A DNA stretch of 64,000 nucleotides from Rossellomorea sp. AcN35-11 (GTDB lineage Bacteria > Bacillota > Bacilli > Bacillales > Bacillaceae_B): NCBI GenBank assembly GCA_030388825.1, contig CP128835.1:310001-374000 (forward strand). The letters are read 5' to 3'. The stretch's first letter is position 1. Each line of letters starts with the position of its first letter. The notes under the pieces are model-generated. The model saw nothing but the letters and a program-made list of their open reading frames with translations. It had not been told where the DNA came from and made no database searches. Below are positions 17,463-25,961 of this stretch, one piece after another. Both the position numbers and the translations under genes were made by a program.

Positions 17463-19106
17463 CTATTTCCCCAGCCTATACGTTTTATAGCCGCCGCTTA
17501 GATTACTCGCCTTAAATCCATGGTTCGTTAAGATTCTCGTTGCCAGGTATCCTCTCAGCCCCACCTGACAAGTCACGTAAATGGGTTGTGCGTCAGGCAG
17601 CTCCGTCAACCGGTCTCTTAACTCTCCTAAAGGAATGTTGACGGAACCCGTGATGTAGCCAAACTCTCTTTCTTCCGGCTCTCTTACGTCCAGGAGATAG
17701 CCTCCTTTTTGGATGATGCTGTCGATTTCATGATGATGCACGACGCTCAGCTCTCCGTCCACGACGTTTCCAGCTACGTACCCTGCCATGTTGACCGGGT
17801 CCTTGGCAGATGAATAAGGAGGGGCATAAGCGAGTTCAAGATCAGCCAGGTCCCATACCTTCAACTTTCCTTTGATGCTCGTCGCGATGACATCGATCCG
17901 TTTCTCCACGCCTTTATACCCTACCGCCTGGGACCCGAATATCTCACCTGTTTCAGGATCGAACAAGAGCTTCAACGACAGCTGACTTCCCCCTGGATAA
18001 TAGGCGGCATTGGAATTAGGATGGATGTGCACCGCTTCATACGGGATTCCCATCCGCTTTAACATTTTTTCATTGTTCCCTGTTGCGGCAACGGTCAATC
18101 CGAACACCTTGGCAACAGAGGTACCAAGACTTCCTTTATACTCGGCATCCTTCCCGTTGATATGATCAGCCGCCAGCCTCCCCTGACGATTAGCCGGCCA
18201 TGCAAGGGGAATCATGGCAGGTGTTCCCTGGATGTAATCTCTCACTTCAATGGCATCACCGATGGCATAAATATCGGGATCATCCGTCTGCAGATGCGGG
18301 TTGACCACGATTCCTCCCCGGTCCCCCACTGTCAATCCCGCTTGAACCGCGAGTTCATTTTCAGGTCTCACCCCAATGGACAGGATCGTCAACTCACTCG
18401 TTAATTCCCTGCCGCTCTGAAGGACAATGGTCCGGCCATGATCCTTAATGGCCTTCACTCCATCGTTCAGATATAAATCGACATGTTCATTCTCCAATTC
18501 ACGATGGACAATCGAAGCCATCTCATAATCGATGGGTGCCATCACCTGATTCCCAAGCTCCACCACCGTCACCCGCACACCGCGGTGATGCAGGTTCTCA
18601 GCCATTTCCAGGCCAATGAATCCCCCGCCGATGATCACAGCATCTTTCGGCTTCGTTTCATCCACCCATGCCTTGATTCGATCAGTGTCGGGCACATTCC
18701 GGAGAGTGAACACATTCATAGCTTCCTTCAATCCCTCTAAAGGCGGGACGATGGGACGGGCCCCAGGTGAAAGGATCAGCTTATCATAGCTTTCTTCATA
18801 CACCTCTCCCGTCTCCACTCGTTTGATGGATACGGTTTTCCGGTCGCGATGAATCTCCACCACCTCACTCAGGTTTCGGATATCTAGATTGAATTTCTTT
18901 GACATCCCCTCTACGGTTTGAACGAGCAATGCCTCTCTATTGGTAATCACTTCACCGATATAATACGGAAGCCCGCAGTTGGCGAAAGAGATATATTCTC
19001 CCTTTTCTATCAAGACTATCTCATCTTCCTCACTGATCCTGCGAAGTCTTGCCGCCGCAGTCGCTCCCCCGGCAACCCCGCCTACAATCACAATTTTCTT
19101 CCTCAT
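17463..19106 (-). CDS. cdr: CoA-disulfide reductase with C-terminal rhodanese domain
   Basis: A 547-residue flavoprotein that reduces CoA disulfide or CoA-persulfide/polysulfide with NAD(P)H. The FAD motif VGGVAGGATAAARL opens the protein, the single active-site Cys is at 44 (SFANCGLPYYIG), the NAD motif is GGGFIGLEMAE, and the dimerisation domain runs to about 445. The rhodanese domain ends with active-site Cys513 (VTCQVGLRGY). The fused rhodanese indicates a role in sulfane-sulfur handling. A strong promoter with an overlapping palindrome lies upstream (19169-19217). Length and motifs are complete. Confidence 0.93.
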   Translation of the reverse strand: MRKKIVIVGGVAGGATAAARLRRISEEDEIVLIEKGEYISFANCGLPYYIGEVITNREALLVQTVEGMSKKFNLDIRNLSEVVEIHRDRKTVSIKRVETGEVYEESYDKLILSPGARPIVPPLEGLKEAMNVFTLRNVPDTDRIKAWVDETKPKDAVIIGGGFIGLEMAENLHHRGVRVTVVELGNQVMAPIDYEMASIVHRELENEHVDLYLNDGVKAIKDHGRTIVLQSGRELTSELTILSIGVRPENELAVQAGLTVGDRGGIVVNPHLQTDDPDIYAIGDAIEVRDYIQGTPAMIPLAWPANRQGRLAADHINGKDAEYKGSLGTSVAKVFGLTVAATGNNEKMLKRMGIPYEAVHIHPNSNAAYYPGGSQLSLKLLFDPETGEIFGSQAVGYKGVEKRIDVIATSIKGKLKVWDLADLELAYAPPYSSAKDPVNMAGYVAGNVVDGELSVVHHHEIDSIIQKGGYLLDVREPEEREFGYITGSVNIPLGELRDRLTELPDAQPIYVTCQVGLRGYLATRILTNHGFKASNLSGGYKTYRLGK

Positions 19107-19168
19107 GTAACTTCCCCTCTTCTCTCATCAAAGTTTGTTAAACAATTCACAAAATTTCTCACACCTTT

Positions 19169-19217
19169 ATTATAAGAGCCCTGCACCTCAAAATCAATAT
19201 ACCCCCATGTGTATATT
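19169..19217 (-). promoter_or_regulatory. Promoter of cdr with overlapping CsoR/CstR-like operator
   Basis: Minus strand TTGATT, 17 bases, TATAAT forms a good sigma-A promoter (-10 at 19169-19174, -35 at 19192-19197). AATATAC and GTATATT (19196-19202 and 19211-19217) form an inverted repeat overlapping the -35, enclosing a C-rich centre (TATACCCCCATGTGTATA) reminiscent of CsoR/CstR operators. CstR-type persulfide sensors control cdr genes elsewhere. No such regulator is in the window. Confidence 0.55.
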
Positions 19218-19286
19218 CTGTGACAAAAAAAGAGGGACGGACCTCTACCCTCATGGCAGTAGATCCACCCCGTTTTATAATGATTT

Positions 19287-19622
19287 TCAATCAGCTAACG
19301 ACTTCTTTCCCCATACTCTTTTACGAATGAACATTCCCCACCAAATCACTATCCAAAGATAACCGGACAATAGATAATAGGCCCATAAAGATCCGCTTCC
19401 CAGGTGTGCAAGCCACTGCTCCCATTCATCCTGATGTTCCTCTCGGTATATGCCGTTGGCAATCCCGACCACAGGAATCGATAGGGTGATGAAGATCGTC
19501 ATCAGTGACCGCCACACCATCTGTTTCTGTTTAATCGAATAAACAGCCGCAGCAATCGTCAGGAAACCGAGAGAGTAATAGATGATCCAGAACCACTGGG
19601 GCAAGGTTTCTGTAGTGTACAT
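19287..19622 (-). CDS. Small membrane protein of unknown function
   Basis: A 111-residue protein with three predicted membrane segments (about residues 8-30, 38-58, 80-100), a conserved-looking EEHQDEWEQWLAHLG loop between the second and third, and a basic C-terminus. It is in the same direction as the acetyltransferase at 19661 and may share its transcript. I recognise no family. Confidence 0.65.
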   Translation of the reverse strand: MYTTETLPQWFWIIYYSLGFLTIAAAVYSIKQKQMVWRSLMTIFITLSIPVVGIANGIYREEHQDEWEQWLAHLGSGSLWAYYLLSGYLWIVIWWGMFIRKRVWGKKSLAD

Positions 19623-19660
19623 TTGACCCCTCCTTCTTACAAAAGCTATTTGTCAGAAAT

Positions 19661-20089
19661 CTACACCTTCCTCCTGAACGAATAACTCTTCTTCTCATAC
19701 CCCATCTTCTCCTCATAAAAGCGGTGGGCATCAACCCGTGGAAAACCCGAATCCAGTGCCACGCAGTCAGCCCCGCTCTCCTCGGCAAACGTATGGATAT
19801 ACTCCAGCAGCTGCTTTCCATATCCCTTTGAACGGTGGTTTGAAGACGTAATCAAATCATAGATGAAGATATGATGCTTATGATAAAAATTCACCCGCTT
19901 CACAATGCCGGCCAGGGACACGATCTCATCGTCCACACACAGAGCAAAGAGACGGTACCCTTCCAGCTTCATCTCATCATATAAGGCCAAATATTCTGCT
20001 TCGGATAAATCCGTCCGTAATTCCTTCATCACCGGGTAGGACCCTATCACTTCACCCTTAGTTAGAAGCTCTTTAACCGTCGTCGTCAT
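19661..20089 (-). CDS. GNAT-family N-acetyltransferase
   Basis: A 142-residue acetyl-CoA-dependent transferase. The acetyl-CoA binding motif A is visible as RSKGYGKQLLEYI near residue 87, after the beta-strand IYDLITSSNHR, and the C-terminus has the usual RFYEEKMGYEKKSYSF element. The acceptor is unknown. The gene is 21 bases downstream of the ATP-pyrophosphatase, so the two are probably co-transcribed. Confidence 0.85.
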   Translation of the reverse strand: MTTTVKELLTKGEVIGSYPVMKELRTDLSEAEYLALYDEMKLEGYRLFALCVDDEIVSLAGIVKRVNFYHKHHIFIYDLITSSNHRSKGYGKQLLEYIHTFAEESGADCVALDSGFPRVDAHRFYEEKMGYEKKSYSFRRKV

Positions 20090-20110
20090 GTTTCATCCCT
20101 CTTCACTAGT

Positions 20111-20818
20111 TTATTTATCTTTCAGATCTGAATCTCTTTGTAACACCACATCCCTGTACAGAAAACGGTCCTTGCCGCTCACATAATCCCGTGTCACTCT
20201 CTCCTCCCCGAGCTCATACTGAATCGGGAACCGGAAGTTCGGCCCATTAAACACGAATGTATGAAACTCCCCGTTCTCCCCGCAAATGTTTCGGGTGTCC
20301 TCAGGATAATCCTCAATGAACGCCTCATCATAGACTCTTCCGGCGAAGGATCGGTCCAGCTGCTCCATATCCACACACGTCAGCACGGTTTTAAAACCAA
20401 GCTCGATGAACTCACGGCTCAGTTTCCCGACAGACCTCCCCCACAAAGGGAATAGTGGTGTAATGCCCGTATCTGTAAGCATCTTCTCCCTGTACTCCCT
20501 CACATCCTCCAGGTGGATGTCCCCGAATACCATATGTGTGATTTCGTCATCGGCCATGTCCGAAACGGCTTTGCCCATCCGTTCCTGGTACACCTCATAC
20601 GAGCAATCCTCCGGGATCCATACCTCACGGAGGGAAATCCCCAGGGACTCGGCCTGGAGCTTCAACAATTCATGCCGGACACCGTGTATCGAAACCCGGC
20701 CAAACCCTTCCGTCAGCGTCACAAGGAGTGAATCCACTTCATATTCAGGATGTTGTTGAATGGTATATAAAGCCAGGGTGGAATCTTTTCCACCGCTGAA
20801 TGCTATCACTGTTTTCAT
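20111..20818 (-). CDS. Dph6-related ATP pyrophosphatase
   Basis: A 235-residue PP-loop ATPase: the N-terminal FSGGKDSTLAL is the pyrophosphate-binding loop, and GDIHLEDVREYRE and PLWG are typical of the Dph6/MJ0570 family, which ligates ammonia to diphthine in archaea and eukaryotes. Bacteria lack diphthamide, so the substrate here is unknown. The start at 20818 is preferred because GGAGGT lies before it; the ATG at 20830 is itself part of that site. Confidence 0.88.
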   Translation of the reverse strand: MKTVIAFSGGKDSTLALYTIQQHPEYEVDSLLVTLTEGFGRVSIHGVRHELLKLQAESLGISLREVWIPEDCSYEVYQERMGKAVSDMADDEITHMVFGDIHLEDVREYREKMLTDTGITPLFPLWGRSVGKLSREFIELGFKTVLTCVDMEQLDRSFAGRVYDEAFIEDYPEDTRNICGENGEFHTFVFNGPNFRFPIQYELGEERVTRDYVSGKDRFLYRDVVLQRDSDLKDK

Positions 20819-20942
20819 AGAGACCTCCATGTATATGTATTTTTTCCTTATGTGACATGTTCATTTGATCAGGGACGGACCTTCCATCGACTCCCCCATA
20901 CCAAACGAACTCTAAATGGAGCGTTTCAAGGTCCGTTCCTCT

Positions 20943-21326
20943 TTACCCTTCTCTCTCAACTCCCGTCTCAATATAGCTTCTCACCAGCTTCCAGTCGTCG
21001 TTCTCCCCTTTCTTGAACGTATGAAAGAATAAGTGACATGTTTCGAACGGCTTCCCTTCCATTACAATCGCAGCCGAAAGAATCGCCATCACTTCATCCT
21101 CTTTCAAAGGAATGACCGAAACCTCTTTTACCTCCCACTCACCTTGATTCTCTCTGACATATTGAAATCCCTGCTTCCAGCCTTGAATCGATTCCTCATA
21201 GCCAAAATCAACGATTTCCCCGTCCCTGATTTCCCTTGCCTGATAATCTGTCGATATGAATGACTCGAACTCTATAAAAGAAGAATTCTTCCAAGCTTCT
21301 AAAAATGCATCTAGATATTCGCGCAT
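20943..21326 (-). CDS. SnoaL/DUF4440-like small protein
   Basis: A 127-residue protein with an NTF2-like pattern: an N-terminal helix (YLDAFLEAWKNSSFIEFESF), then strands including CHLFFHTFKK and WKLVRSYIETG. Start ATG 21326 follows AGGAGGGGTGTT; the open frame to 21362 is not needed. Such folds bind small ligands or act as enzymes, and no catalytic residue can be assigned. The conserved motif at 21352-21375 lies just upstream. Confidence 0.6.
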   Translation of the reverse strand: MREYLDAFLEAWKNSSFIEFESFISTDYQAREIRDGEIVDFGYEESIQGWKQGFQYVRENQGEWEVKEVSVIPLKEDEVMAILSAAIVMEGKPFETCHLFFHTFKKGENDDWKLVRSYIETGVEREG

Positions 21327-21351
21327 AACACCCCTCCTGTAAACGTTTTTA

Positions 21352-21375
21352 CCTACTGCCAATTATTTCAAAACA
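21352..21375 (-). promoter_or_regulatory. Conserved upstream motif B, copy 1 (sigma-B-like promoter)
   Basis: Minus strand GTTTTGAAATAATTGGCAGT followed by AGGTAAAAA. The ends resemble a sigma-B promoter (GTTT...GGGTAA), but the spacer itself is conserved with copies at 28591-28619 and 37986-38006, each upstream of an unrelated minus-strand gene. Confidence 0.45.
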
Positions 21376-21497
21376 AGAAGGTGAACTCAATCCCTTTTTA
21401 GAACTCTCCTATCCATACCCCTGAATGTTCCAATTAACGTTTATAGTCATCCCACATGGGAATAAAACAAACAACTACCATTAAGGAGGAATTCATT

Positions 21498-21800
21498 ATC
21501 GCACAAGATCCAAAACAAGCAGCCACTCAAATGAATGAAGACAAAAAAGAAGACATCCTCAAACACTTCGATTCGTTCAAGGACTACCTGGGAGATCAGG
21601 TGCAAAAAGGGGAAAAGCTTGGTCTAAGTGAGGAAGCCTTGTCAAAAGGCGCCAAGCGGGTCGCTGATTACCTGTCGAAACACGAAGAACCACGAAACCG
21701 TGAAGAAAAAGTCCTGAATGAATTATGGAATGCAGCGAACAAGGAAGAGCGTGAACATATGGCCCATGTTCTAGTGAAACTTGCTGATCAAACCAATTAA
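21498..21800 (+). CDS. DUF3243 domain protein with a non-ATG start
   Basis: The 100-residue protein contains the DUF3243 pattern (FDSFKDYLGDQVQKGEKLGL, SKGAKRVADYL, VLNELWNAANKEE). An excellent AAGGAGGA site stands eight bases before ATC at 21498, where an ATG would be expected, and ATT lies at 21495. The ATG at 21456 has no ribosome site and the next in-frame ATG is codon 12 (MNEDKK). Either a rare start codon is used or ATG was changed to ATC. Function of the family is unknown; relatives are small soluble Bacillus proteins. Confidence 0.75.
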   Translation: MAQDPKQAATQMNEDKKEDILKHFDSFKDYLGDQVQKGEKLGLSEEALSKGAKRVADYLSKHEEPRNREEKVLNELWNAANKEEREHMAHVLVKLADQTN

Positions 21801-21842
21801 CTGCACTAGAAACACCTCCTAGAATCTAAGGAGTGTTAGTTT

Positions 21843-21874
21843 AAAAAGACCTGTCGTCCTTTGACAGGTCTTTC
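21843..21874 (+). terminator. Terminator after the DUF3243 gene
   Basis: AGACCTGTC and GACAGGTCT around a short loop, followed by TTTCG. Its stem is almost the same as that of the terminator at 23008-23042. Confidence 0.75.
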
Positions 21875-22098
21875 GTGTTTGCCACATGCAAAAGGGGCCC
21901 GTCCTCTATTATTTCATCTAACCTCTTTCACAAAATCTTCTAACCCTAAACCTCTTAAATCCTTGTTCGACTCCATTTTCCCCATCACGAGTGAAAATCA
22001 TAGTATTAAACTATCAATCTGATAGACTGTCAGTATAGGTATATTTTTCTACCTTTACCTATAGTTGTACAAGACTTGCTGGGGAAGTAGGTGACAAA

Positions 22099-22929
22099 AT
22101 GACGAATACCCTGGACCCAACCTACAAATCGATTGAAGAAGCTGCGGAAGATGTTTTAGAACTCATAAGTAAGTTTGTAGACGTAAACACCTTTTTCCTT
22201 GCTAAAAATGATAAAAAAGAGGTGAGTATCCTCCGAGCCTTTAACCGTAATGACGTCGTTCTTCCGTCGGGCTTTGAAACCCTTTATCGTGATTCATTCT
22301 GACAATTTATTGTAAAGGGTGGTCGTGAACCACTCATCATTGAAAACCTGAACACTTCAGCCCTTACGAAAAACATGGAAGTGACGAAAAGTCTTGGAGG
22401 CGGATCGCTTATCGGAGTACCCATTTATTATAAAAATGGCGATAATTATGGGACTCTTTGCGGTATGGACTTACGTCCGTATCATTTTACACAGAAGCAT
22501 AAGGATATATTTATGACGATGGCGACATTACTTGGGAATGTGCTGGATTTAGAAAAGAAAAGCGCACAAATCCAGATGCTATCCGTGCCTCTCGTGCCGA
22601 TCTTTGATCATGTGGCTGTCCTCCCTCTTATTGGAGAGTGTGATTCAGAACGAACCTCTTTAATTATCGATCGTACTTTGCGAGAAGCTGCAAAAGGTGA
22701 ATTGGATTACATCATCCTTGATCTATCCGGCCTTTCCCACATCCATTCACAAAGTATCGGGAATCTAATGAAAATTACTGATTCTCTTAAATTGGTCGGT
22801 GTAACGATACTCTTTACGGGCATTCACCCCGACCTTGCCAAAAAAGCCGTTGAAAACTGGAATGACTTCTCAGACATTCAAGTAGAATCAACGCTCAAGC
22901 AAGCTATCAAATCTTTAAGACTCACATAA
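22099..22929 (+). pseudogene. GAF-STAS regulatory protein interrupted by TGA
   Basis: From the ATG at 22099 a GAF-like domain reads SKFVDVNTFFLAKN and PSGFETLYRDSF, stops at TGA (22300-22302), then continues in the same frame as QFIVKGGREPLIIENL, GSLIGVPIYYKNG and LCGMDLRPYHF. A C-terminal STAS domain follows (VPLVPIFDHVAVLPLIGECD, DLSGLSHIHSQSIG) of the RsbR/RsbT-coantagonist type. The full protein would be 276 residues, resembling stressosome-like regulators of sigma-B. One base change (for example TGC or TGG to TGA) explains the stop. Confidence 0.82.
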
Positions 22930-23007
22930 GACCGATGAAGGCACTGGAACCTTTCTTATCCCTAATGACCGATTATTAAGATTGGAATTTCACAATAGAA
23001 TAAAACG

Positions 23008-23042
23008 CAAAAAGACCTGTCGTTAGGACGACAGGTCTTTTT
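23008..23042. terminator. Bidirectional terminator
   Basis: AAAAAGACCTGTCGT and ACGACAGGTCTTTTT around TAGG form a perfect hairpin with A and T runs on both sides, between the convergent GAF-STAS gene and KGG gene. Confidence 0.88.
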
Positions 23043-23067
23043 GGTTTACCTGGACTATACCCGGCTT

Positions 23068-23331
23068 CTAGTTATTACTGCTGTTTGAATTACTTGAACT
23101 ATTGGAGCTGTTGGAACTTCCGGACTCTCTTCCGCCCTTCGCCCCGATTTCCTGATAGAATTTCTTATCATGATTCTGTGCGGTGGCTTCTCCACCCTTC
23201 TCACCGATCTCTTGGTAGAATTCCTTGTCGTGGTTCTTCGCTGTCTGTTCCCCACCCTTACGGCCAGCTTCTTCATAACTCATTTTGTTGCTGTTGCTGC
23301 TGTTGTTATTACTGTTGTTACTGTTTGCCAT
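23068..23331 (-). CDS. KGG-repeat general stress protein (GsiB-like)
   Basis: An 87-residue hydrophilic, low-complexity protein: an Asn/Ser-rich head, three KGG units (AGRKGGEQTAKNHDKEFYQE, IGEKGGEATAQNHDKKFYQE, IGAKGGRES) and an Asn/Ser-rich tail. KGG proteins are hydrophilin-like desiccation or stress proteins, in B. subtilis GsiB under sigma-B. The start at 23331 follows AAGGAGGATTTTATTT. A sigma-B-like promoter lies at 23390-23414. Confidence 0.88.
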   Translation of the reverse strand: MANSNNSNNNSSNSNKMSYEEAGRKGGEQTAKNHDKEFYQEIGEKGGEATAQNHDKKFYQEIGAKGGRESGSSNSSNSSSNSNSSNN

Positions 23332-23389
23332 AAATAAAATCCTCCTTAAGTATAGTGAAAATGGTGCTGTACGTTTGTACATTGGTTAT

Positions 23390-23414
23390 ATACCTCGTGA
23401 GGGTAAAGCCAAAC
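23390..23414 (-). promoter_or_regulatory. Sigma-B-like promoter of the KGG gene
   Basis: Minus strand GTTTGG, 13 bases, AGGTAT, close to the GTTTAA-N12..14-GGGTAT consensus, about 60 bases upstream of the start. It fits the GsiB-like product. The rest of 23415-23745 shows nothing I can assign. Confidence 0.5.
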
Positions 23415-23745
23415 ACCGTATGGATGTTTTTAACATTTCTGTAATTTAATTTATACCGAATGATCCATCCCAATCCTGGAATAAAATTCACATACAGGGG
23501 GGGCACCATCTGAACTAAACCGGCTTCCAGAAACCATCGCCATAGTCGTTGACCATATATTCTTTTTCCCACGCTCCTAAAAAACAACGTTATAATCCTA
23601 AAAGAATATTCCGGGATGATTCCCTGAGAATTTATGGGTACAAAGCATGAAATCCAACCATAAAGCTCCCGGATTAGAAAGTCGGATCTGCTCAAAGATT
23701 GGTAATATAGTCATGGGTCTATTGCATTGATAAGTGGGTGAATGA

Positions 23746-23898
23746 TTGAATTTTACAGAATACAACCTTGGTGACAAAGTTTTATATAACAACGAAGTAT
23801 ATAAGATCTTCTGGATTTACGGAAATGGACAAATAGAAATTACCAAAGACGTGTACACTACTGAGCTTGTTCATATTAATGATGTAACGCTTTTATAA
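23746..23898 (+). CDS. Small hypothetical protein, TTG start
   Basis: A 50-codon frame from TTG at 23746 preceded by GGTGAATGA: LNFTEYNLGDKVLYNNEVYK, then IFWIYGNGQIEI and a TELVHINDVTLL ending. The pattern of a short beta-rich domain (GDKVLYN, VYKIFWIYGNGQ) is like small SH3-like or KOW-like folds. Codon use looks genuine, but no family is recognised. Confidence 0.5.
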   Translation: MNFTEYNLGDKVLYNNEVYKIFWIYGNGQIEITKDVYTTELVHINDVTLL

Positions 23899-24036
23899 CA
23901 GCTTGGTAAGAACGTAGCATTAACCTGCAATAGACCCGCCTGGCGATTAACGGGTCACGTAACAATGTATGAGAAAAAAAGGGAAATTATGTTACTATCA
24001 AGATACTAGTATTCTGTCAATCACTCACAGGAGATC

Positions 24037-24249
24037 ATGGAGGGATGCCCTATACAACCGGTTAAACGACATATATTTCTATCCATTGCAGGATGTTTAT
24101 TTTTTTCGGGCATTGTCCTTTTTTCGTACAAGTTGTTTATGTGGGGAATGCTTCCGGTCTCGATCTTACTTTTCATCTCCCTCTTAACCCCTGTCTATCG
24201 TTCTACTGTTTCATTGTTTCTATTCTTTTTTATCCAATCAATCCAATAA
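24037..24249 (+). CDS. Hypothetical small membrane protein
   Basis: A 70-residue frame with two hydrophobic segments (about 13-34 and 38-68) and a basic KRH before the first. AGGAG lies only three or four bases before the ATG, so the true start may differ. It overlaps the end of the opposite frame at 24230-24508. Support is limited to composition. Confidence 0.4.
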   Translation: MEGCPIQPVKRHIFLSIAGCLFFSGIVLFSYKLFMWGMLPVSILLFISLLTPVYRSTVSLFLFFFIQSIQ

Positions 24250-24508
24250 GTAGAAAATAGGATAACTTGATCGAGTGATAGGGAAACACAATGCGTTTCT
24301 GCCAATCTGGTATGGCGGCAAAAAGAAACACCTTTTGCCTGGAGAATAAAAGGGAAAGCAGCAGTCCACAAATGATCAATAGGAGCAGACTTCTGTTTAC
24401 GATGATCTTCATCTCTTCCGATATGTCCCATTCAGAGTAATAACCGGTTCCCAATTGAAACAATAACGTCCCTGCTTTAGGAATGGTATGGAATGGATGG
24501 ATCTTCAT
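24230..24508 (-). CDS. Doubtful hypothetical protein
   Basis: A 92-residue frame starting MKIHPFHTIPKAG with a central hydrophobic segment (SLLLLIICGLLLSLLF). There is no clear ribosome site and it overlaps the convergent frame at 24037-24249. At most one of the two may be real. Confidence 0.25.
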   Translation of the reverse strand: MKIHPFHTIPKAGTLLFQLGTGYYSEWDISEEMKIIVNRSLLLLIICGLLLSLLFSRQKVFLFAAIPDWQKRIVFPYHSIKLSYFLLIGLIG

Positions 24509-24523
24509 AGAGTGATAGCCAAA

Positions 24524-24564
24524 GGGAAAAGGCAGGTACAATTCTTATGAGAATCAGCCTGCCT
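24524..24564 (-). terminator. Probable terminator of the HAD gene
   Basis: AGGCAGG and CCTGCCT around 21 bases, followed on the minus strand by TTTTCCC, just past the stop at 24577. Confidence 0.5.
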
Positions 24565-24576
24565 CTTACCTTTCCA

Positions 24577-25331
24577 TTATAAAGCGGGCTCTGCCACCGG
24601 CGGTTTTCTTCCTATTTCTTTGATGGTAAATGAAACCTCATCCCTGTCGATCACAGTCGAAGCACTCTCTTTAACAGGGTGTTGCCCCACACAGACACTG
24701 TACGCCGCATTCTGAAATAAGGAAAGGTCGTTTTGATCATTTCCGAAAGCAACGAACTCTCCCGGACGGACTCCCATCTGCATCAGACCCACCATTTTAT
24801 GGATGCCCTGTGGACTGATATCAAGTAATGCCTCATTTCCGTGCTCATATAATGTAACAGGGAGCTGAGACAGCTTCTGCCTGATGCGGTTGTCGGTTGT
24901 AAATAATACCACCTTCGTAATCACCCTTAATTCATTCAATTCCTTGTTGACCGCCCTTTTATCAGGATCAAGATTTCGGAAGATTGGATGATGGTGATCA
25001 CCCGTATAGCTGTAATCCCAGTCACTGTCGATCAAATGGAGGTGAGCTGATTCTCTTCGATGATTTCTTTTATCCTATGGACGGTCTCTTCTTCAAACGT
25101 ATGTACGTTCACTTTCTCATTTTCATACGTAAATGCGCCGTTCCCTCCAATCATTCGAAAGCCATGATAGTCTTTTGGCAGTACAGGTAGTAAATCACGG
25201 ATCGGCCGGGCCGAAGCAAAGATGATCTCATGCCCCTTCTCCATGCACGCATCCAATGCCTGACAAATCTCCTTGCTCAAAGGCTCCCCTTTGAAACAAA
25301 TCGTCCCGTCCAAATCAAAAACAAACTTCAT
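24577..25331 (-). pseudogene. Cof-type HAD phosphatase split by a frameshift
   Basis: The N-terminal 99 residues carry motif I FDLDGTICFKG and motif II FASARPIRD, and stop after EIIEENQLTS. The C-terminal part, starting LIDSDWDYSYTGDHH, carries motif III/IV (VAFGNDQNDLSLFQNA) in another frame, overlapping near 25030-25036. Adding one base there restores a normal 250-residue Cof-family sugar-phosphate or cofactor phosphatase. Unlike most lesions in this window this one is a missing base. Start ATG follows GGGAGGAAAAGAGG. Confidence 0.83.
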
Positions 25332-25527
25332 CCTCTTTTCCTCCCTTTTGATCAGCTATAGATACATAGAATCATAGTCTTATCATTCAGATTTTTCAAT
25401 GTTAGAATAGAAATATTAGGAAAAAACGATGATGATATCCAAGTGGAAGAAGAGGTCTAAAATCTTGTAACAACATTCTCTTTATTCACCCTTTTTATTT
25501 ATCTGAATTTAGTTAGAATTTCAAGCT

Positions 25528-25661
25528 CTGAAAGTTGATTGGAGCGGAAGGTGCTCGACTCCTGCGGGAGAAGCTGGACAGGTGAGACCCCGGAGGCGCA
25601 GCTGAGGAGGCTCACCACCAGCCCCGCGAAAAGCGAGCATCCTGTAGCGGAAATCAACTAC
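25528..25661 (+). repeat. Intergenic repeat family A, copy 2
   Basis: Begins GTTGATTGGAGCGGAAGG and ends GCGGAAATCAAC, with the insert GGAGGCGCAGCTGAGGAGG that copy 1 lacks. The surrounding 25332-25767 holds no other feature I can support. Confidence 0.8.
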
Positions 25662-25767
25662 TACTTTCTACTTTAGAATGGTCATAATGTGTACCAAAAT
25701 TAAATTTGTATCGGGGTAGTAAGCAAGTGAAGAATCCTAGAGTTCTCTAATAAAGGAGTGAAAGATC

Positions 25768-25956
25768 CTGAACAAAAAGCTGCGAAAATCCACTACTGAC
25801 AAATCCATTTCAGGTGTGTGCGGAGGAATTGCCGAATACTTTGAAGTCTCCTCTTTCATGGTAAGACTGCTCTTCATCTTTTTACCTGTTAATGTCCTGA
25901 TCTACATCATTCTTGCCAATACGCTCCCTGATGGACCTGTACAATTAAGGAGGTGA
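25768..25956 (+). CDS. PspC-domain small membrane protein, CTG start
   Basis: A 62-residue PspC protein: NKKLRKSTTDKSISGVCGGI, AEYFEVSSFMVRLLFIFL, ending LPDGP. The N-terminal amphipathic GVCGGIAEYF segment and single membrane helix are family hallmarks. AAGGAG is nine bases before CTG (25768), exactly where ATG is expected, so either CTG initiates or ATG was altered. The stop lies within the next gene's ribosome site, so they are coupled. Confidence 0.75.
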   Translation: MNKKLRKSTTDKSISGVCGGIAEYFEVSSFMVRLLFIFLPVNVLIYIILANTLPDGPVQLRR

Positions 25957-25961
25957 ATTCA

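Noticed and set aside
22300-22302. TGA as selenocysteine or a recoded codon
   Set aside because: No recoding element or selenoprotein context is visible; a one-base change is simpler.
23318-23695. 125-codon minus-strand frame upstream of the KGG gene
   Set aside because: It overlaps the KGG promoter and start, has no ribosome site and no recognisable composition.
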